This document shows, one piece after another, positions 1 to 5,641 of a DNA stretch of 8,952 nt (positions are counted from its first letter, which is position 1; each line of letters opens with the position of its first letter). The DNA is from Nitrososphaerales archaeon TH5896 (GTDB lineage Archaea; Thermoproteota; Nitrososphaeria; Nitrososphaerales; Nitrososphaeraceae), in assembly GCA_014523625.1 (NCBI GenBank), contig JAATVP010000234.1, positions 1 through 8,952 of the forward strand. Reading direction: 5' to 3'. The notes under the pieces are model-generated. The model was not told where the DNA came from. It made no database searches and saw nothing but the letters and a program-made list of their open reading frames with translations. Both the position numbers and the translations under genes were made by a program.

Positions 1-135
1 GCTTTCAAAATCGCCTTCTTTGATACGATATGCAGTCGATAGACATTCACCTATATCTGCTCCTTTATAGTACGTTTCACCTATTGTCCTAAGCAGTTGT
101 GAAGAAAATGTAGGATCATTAAATATGATTTTCAT
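1..135 (-). CDS. alpha/beta hydrolase, N-terminal fragment (cut by window edge)
   Basis: Only the first 45 residues are in the window; the rest lies beyond base 1. The start is ATG at 135. The fragment begins MKIIFNDPTFSSQLLRTIGE and continues with YYKGADIGEC and RIKEGDFES. This resembles, from memory of the family, the N-terminal cap region of alpha/beta hydrolases related to 2,6-dihydroxypseudooxynicotine hydrolase and FrsA-like esterases, where 'GAD-GE' and 'GD-ESW' recur before the hydrolase core. The nucleophile elbow and catalytic residues are not in the window, so the substrate cannot be inferred. No convincing TATA-like box was seen at the usual distance. It is followed by a gene-poor stretch and does not share a transcript with anything visible. 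The family call is an inference from a short segment. Confidence 0.6.
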   Translation of the reverse strand, partial: MKIIFNDPTFSSQLLRTIGETYYKGADIGECLSTAYRIKEGDFES

Positions 136-238
136 TCTATAAGTAATTCTGAACACTATCACTTGAAGATTACGCAATCATCACTATAACATGCAGGTCA
201 GCACATCCCTTCTTTATTGTAAGAGTTGAAAGGGGAAG

Positions 239-316
239 ATGAAAAACAGACAGAATGAGAGATTAGAGAAAGCACATAGAGATCAAATTAAAATGAACTT
301 TTTCATCGAGAAATAG
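239..316 (+). CDS. possible 25-residue charged small protein
   Basis: An ATG opens a frame that reads MKNRQNERLEKAHRDQIKMN and then FFIEK before TAG. The peptide is strongly charged and would form an amphipathic helix. It has no family I recognise. Two signals support the start. A TATA-like CTTTATTGTA at 212-221 is centred about 23-26 bases upstream, the spacing seen for the leaderless genes of this window. A purine-rich AAAGGGGAAG also lies directly before the ATG. The length is so short that the frame could be chance, so this is only a candidate. Confidence 0.3.
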   Translation: MKNRQNERLEKAHRDQIKMNFFIEK

Positions 317-333
317 TTGACCTTTATAATCTC

Positions 334-513
334 TCAAAGAGAACAATCCCCTTGAGTAACAGCAATCGACCCAGTCGCAAAACTATTCAGCTTTTGGAAG
401 ATTGACTTTGTCCTTTTAGTCTTATCCTGCAGCTTCGGGTCTAGCAGATGATATTTTATGTATAAACCACGATCAAAAGTATCATCCTTGCTACGAAGAA
501 AAAGGAGTATAAA
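334..513 (-). pseudogene. possible gene remnant without start codon
   Basis: A minus-strand frame of 59 codons between stops has protein-like composition (for example KDDTFDRGLYIKYH and TGSIAVTQGDCSL) but no ATG, GTG or TTG in frame. A TATA-like AGTTTATACTC (centre about 508) predicts a transcript start near 482-485, where an ATG does occur, but in another frame that ends after nine codons. One reading is a small gene frameshifted just after its start. The other is a chance open frame. I recognise no family. Confidence 0.2.
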
Positions 514-585
514 CTAGAGATATTGGAAAAAATGTAACTTGCTTAACATGTTAGCCTTACCGGCCTAATTACTTCCAAGTCAAAA

Positions 586-1002
586 TTAAGAGCTTAACTG
601 TTCTCTCAACGACGTCATATCTACCAGGTTCCAACGCTCTATAACCTTCGTATCACGAAAAGCAAATACTGTCATACCGTTGACTTTGAATTGGGTATCG
701 GTTGGCTGAAGGCCTACAAATTCACCTTTGTGTGTCCCAGCTAGATAGTATCTCCCTGCAGCCTTGTTTCCTTCAATAATGAGATCCTCAAAAGTGATTT
801 TTACATCAGGAAATCCTTTCCAAAGGAGGTAAATGAACTGTTTAAAACCTCCCTTGTTGGATGGCAAGTTTGGAGGGAAACCATATATAGTCAAGGAATC
901 ATCATAAAAATCAAAGTAAGATTGTTCCCTAATCTTCGGATCGTTAAACGTTTCTGCCAAGTGTTGGACAACTTCTCTTAAAGGCTTTGTTGATGATGAC
1001 AT
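586..1002 (-). CDS. SnoaL-like NTF2-fold protein (ester cyclase-like)
   Basis: This 138-residue protein has the length and pattern of the SnoaL-like polyketide cyclase / ester cyclase family, small NTF2-fold (alpha+beta barrel) proteins. The visible family traits are an N-terminal helical part ending near 'FYDDSLTIYGFPP', the central KGFPDVKITFEDLIIEG, GRYYLAGTHKGEFVGLQPT, and the C-terminal NGMTVFAFRDTKVIERWN followed by VDMTSL. The last block matches the family's usual 'G...F.F.dGKI.E.W...D...L..QLG' ending. The protein should be cytoplasmic, as no signal peptide or membrane segment is seen. Members bind or convert small hydrophobic compounds, and archaeal relatives are mostly uncharacterised, so no substrate can be named. 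The ATG at 1002 is chosen because a TATA-like CTTATTAAAAAAGG lies at the leaderless distance. It stands alone, without operon partners. Confidence 0.85.
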   Translation of the reverse strand: MSSSTKPLREVVQHLAETFNDPKIREQSYFDFYDDSLTIYGFPPNLPSNKGGFKQFIYLLWKGFPDVKITFEDLIIEGNKAAGRYYLAGTHKGEFVGLQPTDTQFKVNGMTVFAFRDTKVIERWNLVDMTSLREQLSS

Positions 1003-1022
1003 ATTATAGTAGGAATGTGTAG

Positions 1023-1038
1023 CCTTTTTTAATAAGCC
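1023..1038 (-). promoter_or_regulatory. TATA-like box of the SnoaL-like gene
   Basis: Minus-strand CTTATTAAAAAAGG is centred about 30 bases before the ATG at 1002. With the usual archaeal distance of about 25 bases from box to transcript start, the mRNA would begin within a few bases of the ATG, so it would be leaderless. Confidence 0.5.
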
Positions 1039-1057
1039 TTTCCAATACCACCAACGA

Positions 1058-1402
1058 TCAATTTTGATTTGCTTGCAATTCTATGCTGTGGTGCTGCTGA
1101 TAAATGGTGCATAATTTTGTAAAAAAATGAAAAAAGCGGTTAGATATTTTTACTATGTTTATTCTTGACTTTGCAGATAATTTGGGGAGCATTGCCACTT
1201 GAAGAACGTTCTGGGGCATATTCACTTCGTGATCACATGAGGGATTGAATTCGAAGTTCGCATTCAAGTACCGTTTGAAGTACTTGTCTAATTGCTTACA
1301 TTGCATTCTCGACGAAAGAGAAATGATAAGTGTGCACGCCAGGAGTCCCTCACACAGTATATGCATGCCAACCATAATGGAATCTGACAACCATTGACGC
1401 AC
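1058..1402 (-). CDS. doubtful hypothetical protein
   Basis: A 114-codon frame starts at GTG (1402). Its N-terminal part contains a hydrophobic stretch (MVGMHILCEGLLACTLIISL) that could be a membrane segment. The remainder is basic, with NVLQVAMLPKLSAKSRIN and a histidine/glutamine-rich end. I recognise no family and the composition is not strongly protein-like. In its favour, a TATA-like ATCAAATAAACG (1424-1434) is centred about 27 bases before the GTG, as for the leaderless genes around it. Against it are the rare start codon, odd cysteine and histidine content, and no conserved motif. It may well be a chance frame in a gene-poor stretch. Confidence 0.28.
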   Translation of the reverse strand: MRQWLSDSIMVGMHILCEGLLACTLIISLSSRMQCKQLDKYFKRYLNANFEFNPSCDHEVNMPQNVLQVAMLPKLSAKSRINIVKISNRFFHFFTKLCTIYQQHHSIELQANQN

Positions 1403-1470
1403 TACTCCTGGATGATTCCCTTTCGTTTATTTGATCTAGCTGCGGGACTTATATCCTTAACCACGATTGA

Positions 1471-1623
1471 CTATTCTAAAAAATGAGAGAACCAATTCCA
1501 CTGTTCATCTAAATGTTTACTGATCACATCTTCTAACTCATACTCGGCTAATTGAAAATCATTTGCAAATGTGCTAATGTGTGTGCCAGAAGTTTCACAC
1601 ACAATGCAACGATGAATGAACAA
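1471..1623 (-). CDS. possible 50-residue protein with CxxC
   Basis: A TTG at 1623 opens a frame with a CxxC pair (RCIVCETSGTHIS) and an acidic helical tail (LAEYELEDVISKHL, then DEQWNWFSHFLE). The composition is that of a real protein. C-I-V-C with a later histidine (THIS) would suit a small zinc-binding fold. A TATA-like AGAATAAGTTC (centre about 1651) sits at the leaderless distance from the TTG. No ATG is available in frame and a stop (TAA) lies just upstream, so a 5'-truncated remnant is the alternative. No family is recognised. Confidence 0.38.
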   Translation of the reverse strand: MFIHRCIVCETSGTHISTFANDFQLAEYELEDVISKHLDEQWNWFSHFLE

Positions 1624-2036
1624 AGAAGCATCTTATGGTAGATGAACTTATTCTACGATTCTTCTGGAGGATGCCGTCTTGTAGTAGCATACATGTAATC
1701 GCAACTTATATCCGTAGCTACGTTTTCAATAGTAGAGAATCGACAAAAACGTTTATTGCTAGATTTGAATTTCCTTGATCTGTTTACTATGATCCCATAC
1801 CAAGTAATACTTTGAACTATATTCCTAGAATACTCATTTGACTATTCTTAATCTTTCTACAAGTTCATGAAAATAAATATTCCATTATTACATTACCACA
1901 TTGAATGATTCCTACACAAGTTAGAAAAAACGATGTGAGAGTTAATCCAAAACAGAGGCCTACTTACAATCAAATCTAGGAATTCTATGCCTTGATTTTA
2001 ATTTGAAAGACTCATTCAGGGCCTAACGGATTACTG
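1624..2036. other. AT-rich stretch, nothing recognised
   Basis: Stop codons interrupt all six frames often. I see no tRNA-like cloverleaf, repeat array or mobile-element end. It may hold decayed sequence, but nothing can be supported. Confidence 0.5.
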
Positions 2037-2627
2037 TTATTTGACGATTGCTGGACTGTTAATAACAACAATTGATTTTGTTATTGTCAATTCCCCATTC
2101 TCTTGCGCCTCAAATATTTCATCTGCTGATTTTAAGATACGGATATCACTGGTATTCTTCGTATTCCACTGCACATAGTTAATGTCAAAGAGGGGGCTAT
2201 AATCAGGATCGCCTGGAACTGCTGTTGCAACTGACAACTGTGAACCGAGAGGTCCTCCTTCTTCTCCCGAAAAGCCATTAAGGAATACGAATCCTTGCTG
2301 TCTGGCCGAGTCAGAAGTGTTAGCTAAAGTAGGTGCATAGTTTACTTTAAATCCTGTAGTGTTGGATACTGAAGAAGCAACCTCTTGTGTCGAAGCATCA
2401 GTCGCTATAAAGTACGCTATTTTTCCATCTATAAATCCTGTGGAAACGGGTATGCTCACATTACTTAAAGTCAGGTTATCCATCGGCTGCCCTTGCACAA
2501 AGCTATCCTGTTTTATACTTACATTGATTGCGATAATACTCGCTACGGCAATGGCAACCAGCACTGGTGTAAATCCAAAAAATCCCTTTTTTAGATTCAT
2601 CCCTTTATCTTCTTTTCCGTTCTGCAT
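2037..2627 (-). CDS. membrane-anchored secreted protein, archaeal family of unknown function (DUF7482-like)
   Basis: This protein of about 196 residues begins with a short charged N-terminus (MQNGKEDKGMNLKKGFFGF) and one hydrophobic segment (TPVLVAIAVASIIAINVSI). That segment is an uncleaved anchor or signal peptide, and it places the rest outside the cell. The extracellular part has the order GKIAYFIATDASTQEVA, TGFKVNYAPTLA, FVFLNG, VPGDPDYSPLFDINYVQW, ILKSADEIFEAQENGELTI and a final VVINSPAIVK. I recognise this pattern from secreted proteins of Nitrososphaeria and some haloarchaea, annotated only as a domain of unknown function (I believe DUF7482). No enzymatic motif is visible. ATG 2627 fits a leaderless start from the TATA-like CTATATAC at 2654-2661; ATG 2600 (MNLKKGFFGF) is a good alternative. 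It stands alone. Confidence 0.72.
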   Translation of the reverse strand: MQNGKEDKGMNLKKGFFGFTPVLVAIAVASIIAINVSIKQDSFVQGQPMDNLTLSNVSIPVSTGFIDGKIAYFIATDASTQEVASSVSNTTGFKVNYAPTLANTSDSARQQGFVFLNGFSGEEGGPLGSQLSVATAVPGDPDYSPLFDINYVQWNTKNTSDIRILKSADEIFEAQENGELTITKSIVVINSPAIVK

Positions 2628-2653
2628 AATTAGACGGAATATCCTAAATTGTG

Positions 2654-2661
2654 GTATATAG
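2654..2661 (-). promoter_or_regulatory. TATA-like box of the secreted protein gene
   Basis: Minus-strand CTATATAC is centred about 30 bases before the ATG at 2627. This favours that start over the downstream ATG at 2600 if the gene is leaderless. Confidence 0.45.
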
Positions 2662-2797
2662 AGTTTAAGGAAGGATGAACCACGTGACCGCAAAAAGCAA
2701 TTGGAGTTTTTTTATCTTGCGCTCTTTTGGATATTCTCGCCCATTTTTCTATGACATAGCTATTCAAGTATTGGATATATTCCAGCCTGAAATCTTC

Positions 2798-3390
2798 TCA
2801 TCCAATAGTATTGAAATTAGATAATGACTTCCACAAATACCATGTGGCGACGCTTCGATATGGTCTCCATGGATTGGCTATATCTATCATCGTATTAGGC
2901 GTGGGAAGTTCCGCTAACAGGTATGTGCGTTTCATCGCATTTCTCAATCCTAAATCAGTAACAGGCAAAATATCAAAAACATATCTGCTGTCCATCTTCC
3001 TATACCTTTTACTTTTGTTAGCTGGCTTATTATTTCTTCATCTTCCATTCCTGGGAGGTCAATCAAGTTTAATCTGCCATCAACAATGTGAGTTGCAAGA
3101 TCCTTAAGATATGCTATCTTCATTCTTGAAAGGCCAACTTGAGTTCTCAGTTCAAGATCTGAACTTGAAATAATTTGTTCTGGTGTCGGAATCCGACCCC
3201 TATAACATGCTAATAACCTATTATATATGGAATTAGCAGCACTTCCATTAAGTTGCTGGTAGATTATTGCCTCTATCAACGCCTGAAATGAATCTTTTTT
3301 TACTTTCATGGAAAAACGTCCGATTTCTGTGATGATTTTGGCAAGTCGCATGTCTGCATAGCAAAGGTGGTCCACATAATTTGTATTCAA
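2798..3390 (-). pseudogene. alkA: broken AlkA-type 3-methyladenine DNA glycosylase (internal deletion and frameshift)
   Basis: Two overlapping minus-strand frames together make one HhH-GPD DNA glycosylase of the AlkA class, which removes alkylated purines in base excision repair. The first frame (from TTG 3390) has FQALIEAIIYQQLNGSAANS, the YLKDLATHIVDGRL block and the helix-hairpin-helix KVKGIGRWTADMFLIF. It then shifts and stops. The second frame carries ILPVTDLGLRNAMKR, with the catalytic aspartate in 'VTDLG', and the usual C-terminus RPYRSVATWYLW. The residues that normally link MFLIF to VLPV (typically S-L-G-R-x-D) are absent, so this is a deletion, not one mis-read base. The 5' end may also be damaged. 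A TATA-like TTTAGAAATAC (3427-3437) points to ATGs at 3404/3407, which are out of frame with the protein. Gene product inactive unless a very unusual rescue exists. Confidence 0.88.
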
Positions 3391-3755
3391 GTACGAGTAC
3401 TCATCATGCTTACCATTGTATTATTGTATTTCTAAATTAGATATCGAAAGTCAGGATTACCAAAGAATTCGAAATAGCTAATAGGTTGTATTTTTGAATC
3501 CTCAATACCTTGGACTGCGTTCTCTTAACATTGCATACTGATTCGTGCACATAGGACTAATTTCAATACTGAATGCTGAGAGTATGTACACATTAGTTAG
3601 CAGTCTATGGCACTCAAGTATAGCAAAGGGTGTGTTGATAATTTTCGTATGGCTAATATTACATCCTAAAATTCAACTTCTCAATTCTTGCAAATATATA
3701 GTCTTTCTCAGTATCCTTTTGATATAAATAAGTGAAGAATCATTTTGAACAACAT
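3391..3755. other. gene-free stretch between alkA remnant and tautomerase
   Basis: It holds the likely alkA promoter at its left edge (TATA-like sequence at 3427-3437, minus strand) and the tautomerase promoter at its right edge. One hydrophobic plus-strand frame (GTG at 3545 to 3727) lacks a promoter and recognisable content and is not called. Nothing else was seen. Confidence 0.5.
3721..3730 (+). promoter_or_regulatory. TATA-like box of the tautomerase gene
   Basis: GATATAAATA is centred about 30 bases before the ATG at 3756. The predicted transcript starts within about five bases of that ATG, which supports it over the in-frame upstream TGA-flanked alternatives. Confidence 0.5.
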
Positions 3756-3932
3756 ATGCCCATAATCGCAATTTCGTTGTATCCTGGAAGGACGAAAGAA
3801 CAAAAAGCCGCATTTGCAGAGGCAGTAACCGAGGCAGCTATACAGATACTGAAGACCAAACGTGAGCACATCATTATTACTTATGATGAAAGATCCCAAG
3901 AGAATTGGTTCATAGCCGGTAAGCCGCTTTGA
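3756..3932 (+). CDS. 4-oxalocrotonate tautomerase family protein
   Basis: This 58-residue protein belongs to the tautomerase superfamily, whose 4-OT members use the amino-terminal proline (exposed by removal of Met) as a general base for keto-enol conversion. The start at ATG 3756 is fixed by this: it gives Met-Pro-Ile-Ile-Ala-Ile, whereas an upstream in-frame start at 3732 would bury the proline. Counted from Pro1, Arg11 lies in the conserved 'YPGRT', followed by the helix KEQKAAFAEAVTEAA and the strand HIIITYDE, and the family's ending ENWFIAGKPL. The position equivalent to 4-OT Arg39 seems to be His, so activity on the classical substrate is uncertain. 4-OT members form hexamers, which would suit its size. 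It has its own promoter and sits between two pseudogenes, so it has no evident pathway partner. Confidence 0.88.
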   Translation: MPIIAISLYPGRTKEQKAAFAEAVTEAAIQILKTKREHIIITYDERSQENWFIAGKPL

Positions 3933-3972
3933 ATCAGTCATTCAATTCCACAGAGGGTTTTGTTGAGTCAGA

Positions 3973-3990
3973 TAAAGAGTAAAGAGTAAA
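3973..3990 (+). repeat. short tandem repeat (7-base unit)
   Basis: TAAAGAG is repeated about 2.6 times just before the DJ-1-like remnant. The first copy, AGATAAAGAG, is also the likely TATA-like box for the TTG at 3997 (centre about 24 bases upstream). Confidence 0.45.
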
Positions 3991-3996
3991 AATCAG

Positions 3997-4291
3997 TTGG
4001 TTTCGGACAAAGATCGCAAACAATTACCTATTACAGTTGGGATCCTAATCTTTGAACAGGTCGAGGTCCCGGCTGAATGAGGAGAGACGATCCATTGAAC
4101 CCTCACCGTTCAGAGTATTATTGTTAGGAAAAACACTGGATCAGGTCACGGCAGTCGGGGGCCTGCGTCTTATTCCTGATGTAACTTTTGATAATTGTCC
4201 CGAACTTGATTTTTGGACTGTATATCCTATCTACAACCACTTTGCACTACTAAGTTTCACAATATCGCAAGCGATATCATTCGTGAACTAG
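3997..4291 (+). pseudogene. truncated DJ-1/PfpI-family protein (GlxA-like), frameshifted
   Basis: A TTG start at 3997 gives VSDKDRKQLPITVGILIFEQ followed by VEV, the first strand of a DJ-1/PfpI (isonitrile hydratase-like / AraC-type amidotransferase-like) domain. The frame then stops at TGA 4077. The continuation lies one frame over, from about 4067: SRLNEERRSIEPSPFRVLLL, then VTAVGGLRLIPDVTFDNCPE and LD. The family normally has about a dozen residues between these parts (of the type LDFxGPxEVFS), which are absent. After 'CPELD' (4210) the expected VVPGG strand, the nucleophile cysteine elbow and the whole C-terminal half are missing, and the frame runs on with unrelated sequence to 4291. It is a non-functional remnant. 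The TATA-like AGATAAAGAG upstream still fits its old TTG start. Confidence 0.8.
4262..4277. repeat. perfect 7-bp inverted repeat
   Basis: ATATCGC-AA-GCGATAT is a perfect inverted repeat with a two-base centre. It lies just past the DJ-1-like remnant and 57 bases beyond the stop of the convergent orphan gene. It could be a hairpin near a transcript end or a binding site. No T-run follows it on either strand, so a terminator is not shown. Confidence 0.4.
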
Positions 4292-4333
4292 TAACGCTAT
4301 TGCCTTAAGCCTAAAACGTGTAGTTTTCGTTAA

Positions 4334-5260
4334 TCACCCCTTGAAAATAGAAGCGGTTTCTTGAAGAAAATCCTCTATGTGACTAGCAATAGAATCTAGA
4401 TATTCCTCATCAACCACTATACCTGAATATTGAACAATATCACCTAATATCTCCAAGTCACCTTTCTTACCCTTTTGACCCTGTTCGATCCTTGTGTCAT
4501 GTTTTCTAATCGCTCGAACAAAATCGTTTAGCATTTCGAAGTCATTTTCAGGAATCTTAAGGTATGAATAACGCTTCTCATACTTTCTTTTCATCTCCAA
4601 AAACTTATCCTTATTAGATCCCTCAAGTGGAGATATTCCGTAAGACTTTATGAATCCTATGCCTGTATGTGGTGAAACAATCACACCACTAGTAAGCGTT
4701 CCACTGTGGCCAATGACTTTATCCCGCAAGAGTAACAAATCCCGTTCATACCAATGTACCTTTTTTTCTAGAAAATCTGAATACGCATAATATATTTCTG
4801 GCTTATCTATAAACCATCCTTTATGTTTGGTAAATCCGACTCCTGGCCGTTCGTAGTTAGGGTATTCGATTAGTAGTTCTATTAGTTCGGCTACCTTATC
4901 CATGAATCGCCGAGCAAACATGACAAAGGTTTCAAAATCACACTGACATTTCGTTTGCACTAGGTCTTCGTTATATCGCATTGCAGTCCACTCTTTCGGA
5001 TTTTTCTCATACGATATCTGCGCCTCTTGGGTATGATAAACTCCTATTTTCCTACACTCATTCTGAATCCTCTTCCAAATGATTGCCAAATATCTCAAGT
5101 AATGAAAATAATCACTATGGGCGTTGAAAAAGCGGGTGTCCTCTCTCCTTTTCAAACTAATCTCATGAAAAGGATCCTCCCTAAAATGGTCTTTTAGTTC
5201 AAAAGGATTATTTCCAGTAGTTTCTACCATTACTCTGTCTTGGTGCGCTGTAATGGTCAT
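4334..5260 (-). CDS. orphan protein with HEPN-like RxxxxxH motif
   Basis: This is a 308-residue soluble protein of no family I can name. It is rich in charged helices and has no signal peptide or membrane segment. From ATG 5260, residues 40-75 form a helix-like block (SDYFHYLRYLAIIWKRI). Two close cysteines lie near 105-107 (KCQCDF). The most telling part is WYERDLLLLRDKVIGHSG, with R179-x5-H185. The 'LRDKVIGH' context is like the active-site R-x4-6-H of HEPN-domain RNases, which are common in abortive infection and toxin-antitoxin proteins. No second catalytic domain is visible, and a Gly/Lys-rich linker (QGQKGKKGD) comes near residue 265. ATG 5260 is chosen because the TATA-like GCATAAATGC (5285-5294) gives a leaderless start; a TTG at 5275 would add five residues. 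The HEPN assignment is an inference from one motif. Confidence 0.75.
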   Translation of the reverse strand: MTITAHQDRVMVETTGNNPFELKDHFREDPFHEISLKRREDTRFFNAHSDYFHYLRYLAIIWKRIQNECRKIGVYHTQEAQISYEKNPKEWTAMRYNEDLVQTKCQCDFETFVMFARRFMDKVAELIELLIEYPNYERPGVGFTKHKGWFIDKPEIYYAYSDFLEKKVHWYERDLLLLRDKVIGHSGTLTSGVIVSPHTGIGFIKSYGISPLEGSNKDKFLEMKRKYEKRYSYLKIPENDFEMLNDFVRAIRKHDTRIEQGQKGKKGDLEILGDIVQYSGIVVDEEYLDSIASHIEDFLQETASIFKG

Positions 5261-5294
5261 AAAAACTAGCCGCAAGGGAGATTAGCATTTATGC
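5258..5294. promoter_or_regulatory. mutually overlapping divergent leaderless promoters
   Basis: The two divergent start codons are each built into the TATA-like box of the opposite gene. Minus-strand ATG 5258-5260 is the CAT of the plus-strand box CATAAAAA (5258-5265). Plus-strand ATG 5291-5293 is the end of TTTATG, the complement of the minus-strand box CATAAAT. The result is an inverted repeat CATAAA...TTTATG of 36 bases, each box being centred about 27-30 bases from the start it serves. Confidence 0.5.
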
Positions 5295-5638
5295 CAAAAC
5301 GTAACCTCTATCGTCGATTTCCAGATGGCATTTGCATTAACAACCAGTACCACTAGCAAAACTATGAGTGCAATACTCATGCTTATCTGACAGACAAGAA
5401 GGCGACAACAACTTCTTTATCATCATTATCATTACCTTATCACGGTCGAAGATCCTAAAATTGGTGCAGTCAACAATGCCAGGACTGCAAACCTCGCCTA
5501 CCTACTATGACTAAATGGAAATGTTTGTACTGTCAGAAGGAACTGAACATACTTAACTTCCGTGAGTTCGTAGCAGAAAGTTATAACACTAAGGCTTATC
5601 ATACCTGGAGTCGTATAGAAGGGACAGACTGGACTTAA
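5291..5638 (+). pseudogene. cysteine-rich small protein frame with two in-frame stops
   Basis: From ATG 5291 one reading frame runs to TAA 5638, interrupted by TAG (5354) and TAA (5456). The first part reads MPKRNLYRRFPDGICINNQY. The middle has YECNTHAYLTDKKATTTSL. The last part has WCSQQCQDCKPRLPTMTKWK, CLYCQKELNILNFREFVAES and YHTWSRIEGTDWT. Cysteine pairs C-x2-C and C-x3-C-x2-C suggest a zinc-binding protein. Two stops in about 115 codons are fewer than chance in AT-rich DNA, and the TATA-like CATAAAAA upstream fits the ATG at 5291. Together this suggests a recently decayed gene. Alternatively only the last part is real: an ATG at 5507 gives a 43-residue C-x2-C protein, but no promoter is visible for it. 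I recognise no family. Confidence 0.4.
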
Positions 5639-5641
5639 CTG

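Larger units (their letters stand above)
136..585. other. gene-poor stretch with two weak small frames
   Basis: No well-supported gene lies here. Two weak candidates are listed separately: a 25-residue plus-strand frame (239-316) and a minus-strand frame without a start codon (334-513). The rest is AT-rich sequence in which I see no RNA gene, repeat or mobile-element end. Confidence 0.5.

Noticed and set aside
418..515. Plus-strand frame with ADDILCINHDQKYHPCYEEK
   Set aside because: It looked zinc-finger-like but has no start codon and overlaps the minus-strand remnant candidate; too little support.
2359..2661. Open plus-strand frame of about 100 codons
   Set aside because: It lies opposite the secreted protein gene, which has a clear signal segment and family pattern; the plus frame has no motif or promoter.
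2811..3107. Plus-strand frame with hydrophobic end
   Set aside because: It is antisense to the glycosylase remnant, whose homology is plain on the other strand.
3545..3727. Hydrophobic plus-strand frame of 60 codons starting at GTG
   Set aside because: No promoter at the usual distance, no motif, and it ends at the tautomerase promoter; AT-rich DNA readily gives such hydrophobic frames.
3708..3941. Minus-strand frame of 77 codons
   Set aside because: It is antisense to the tautomerase, which is firmly identified.
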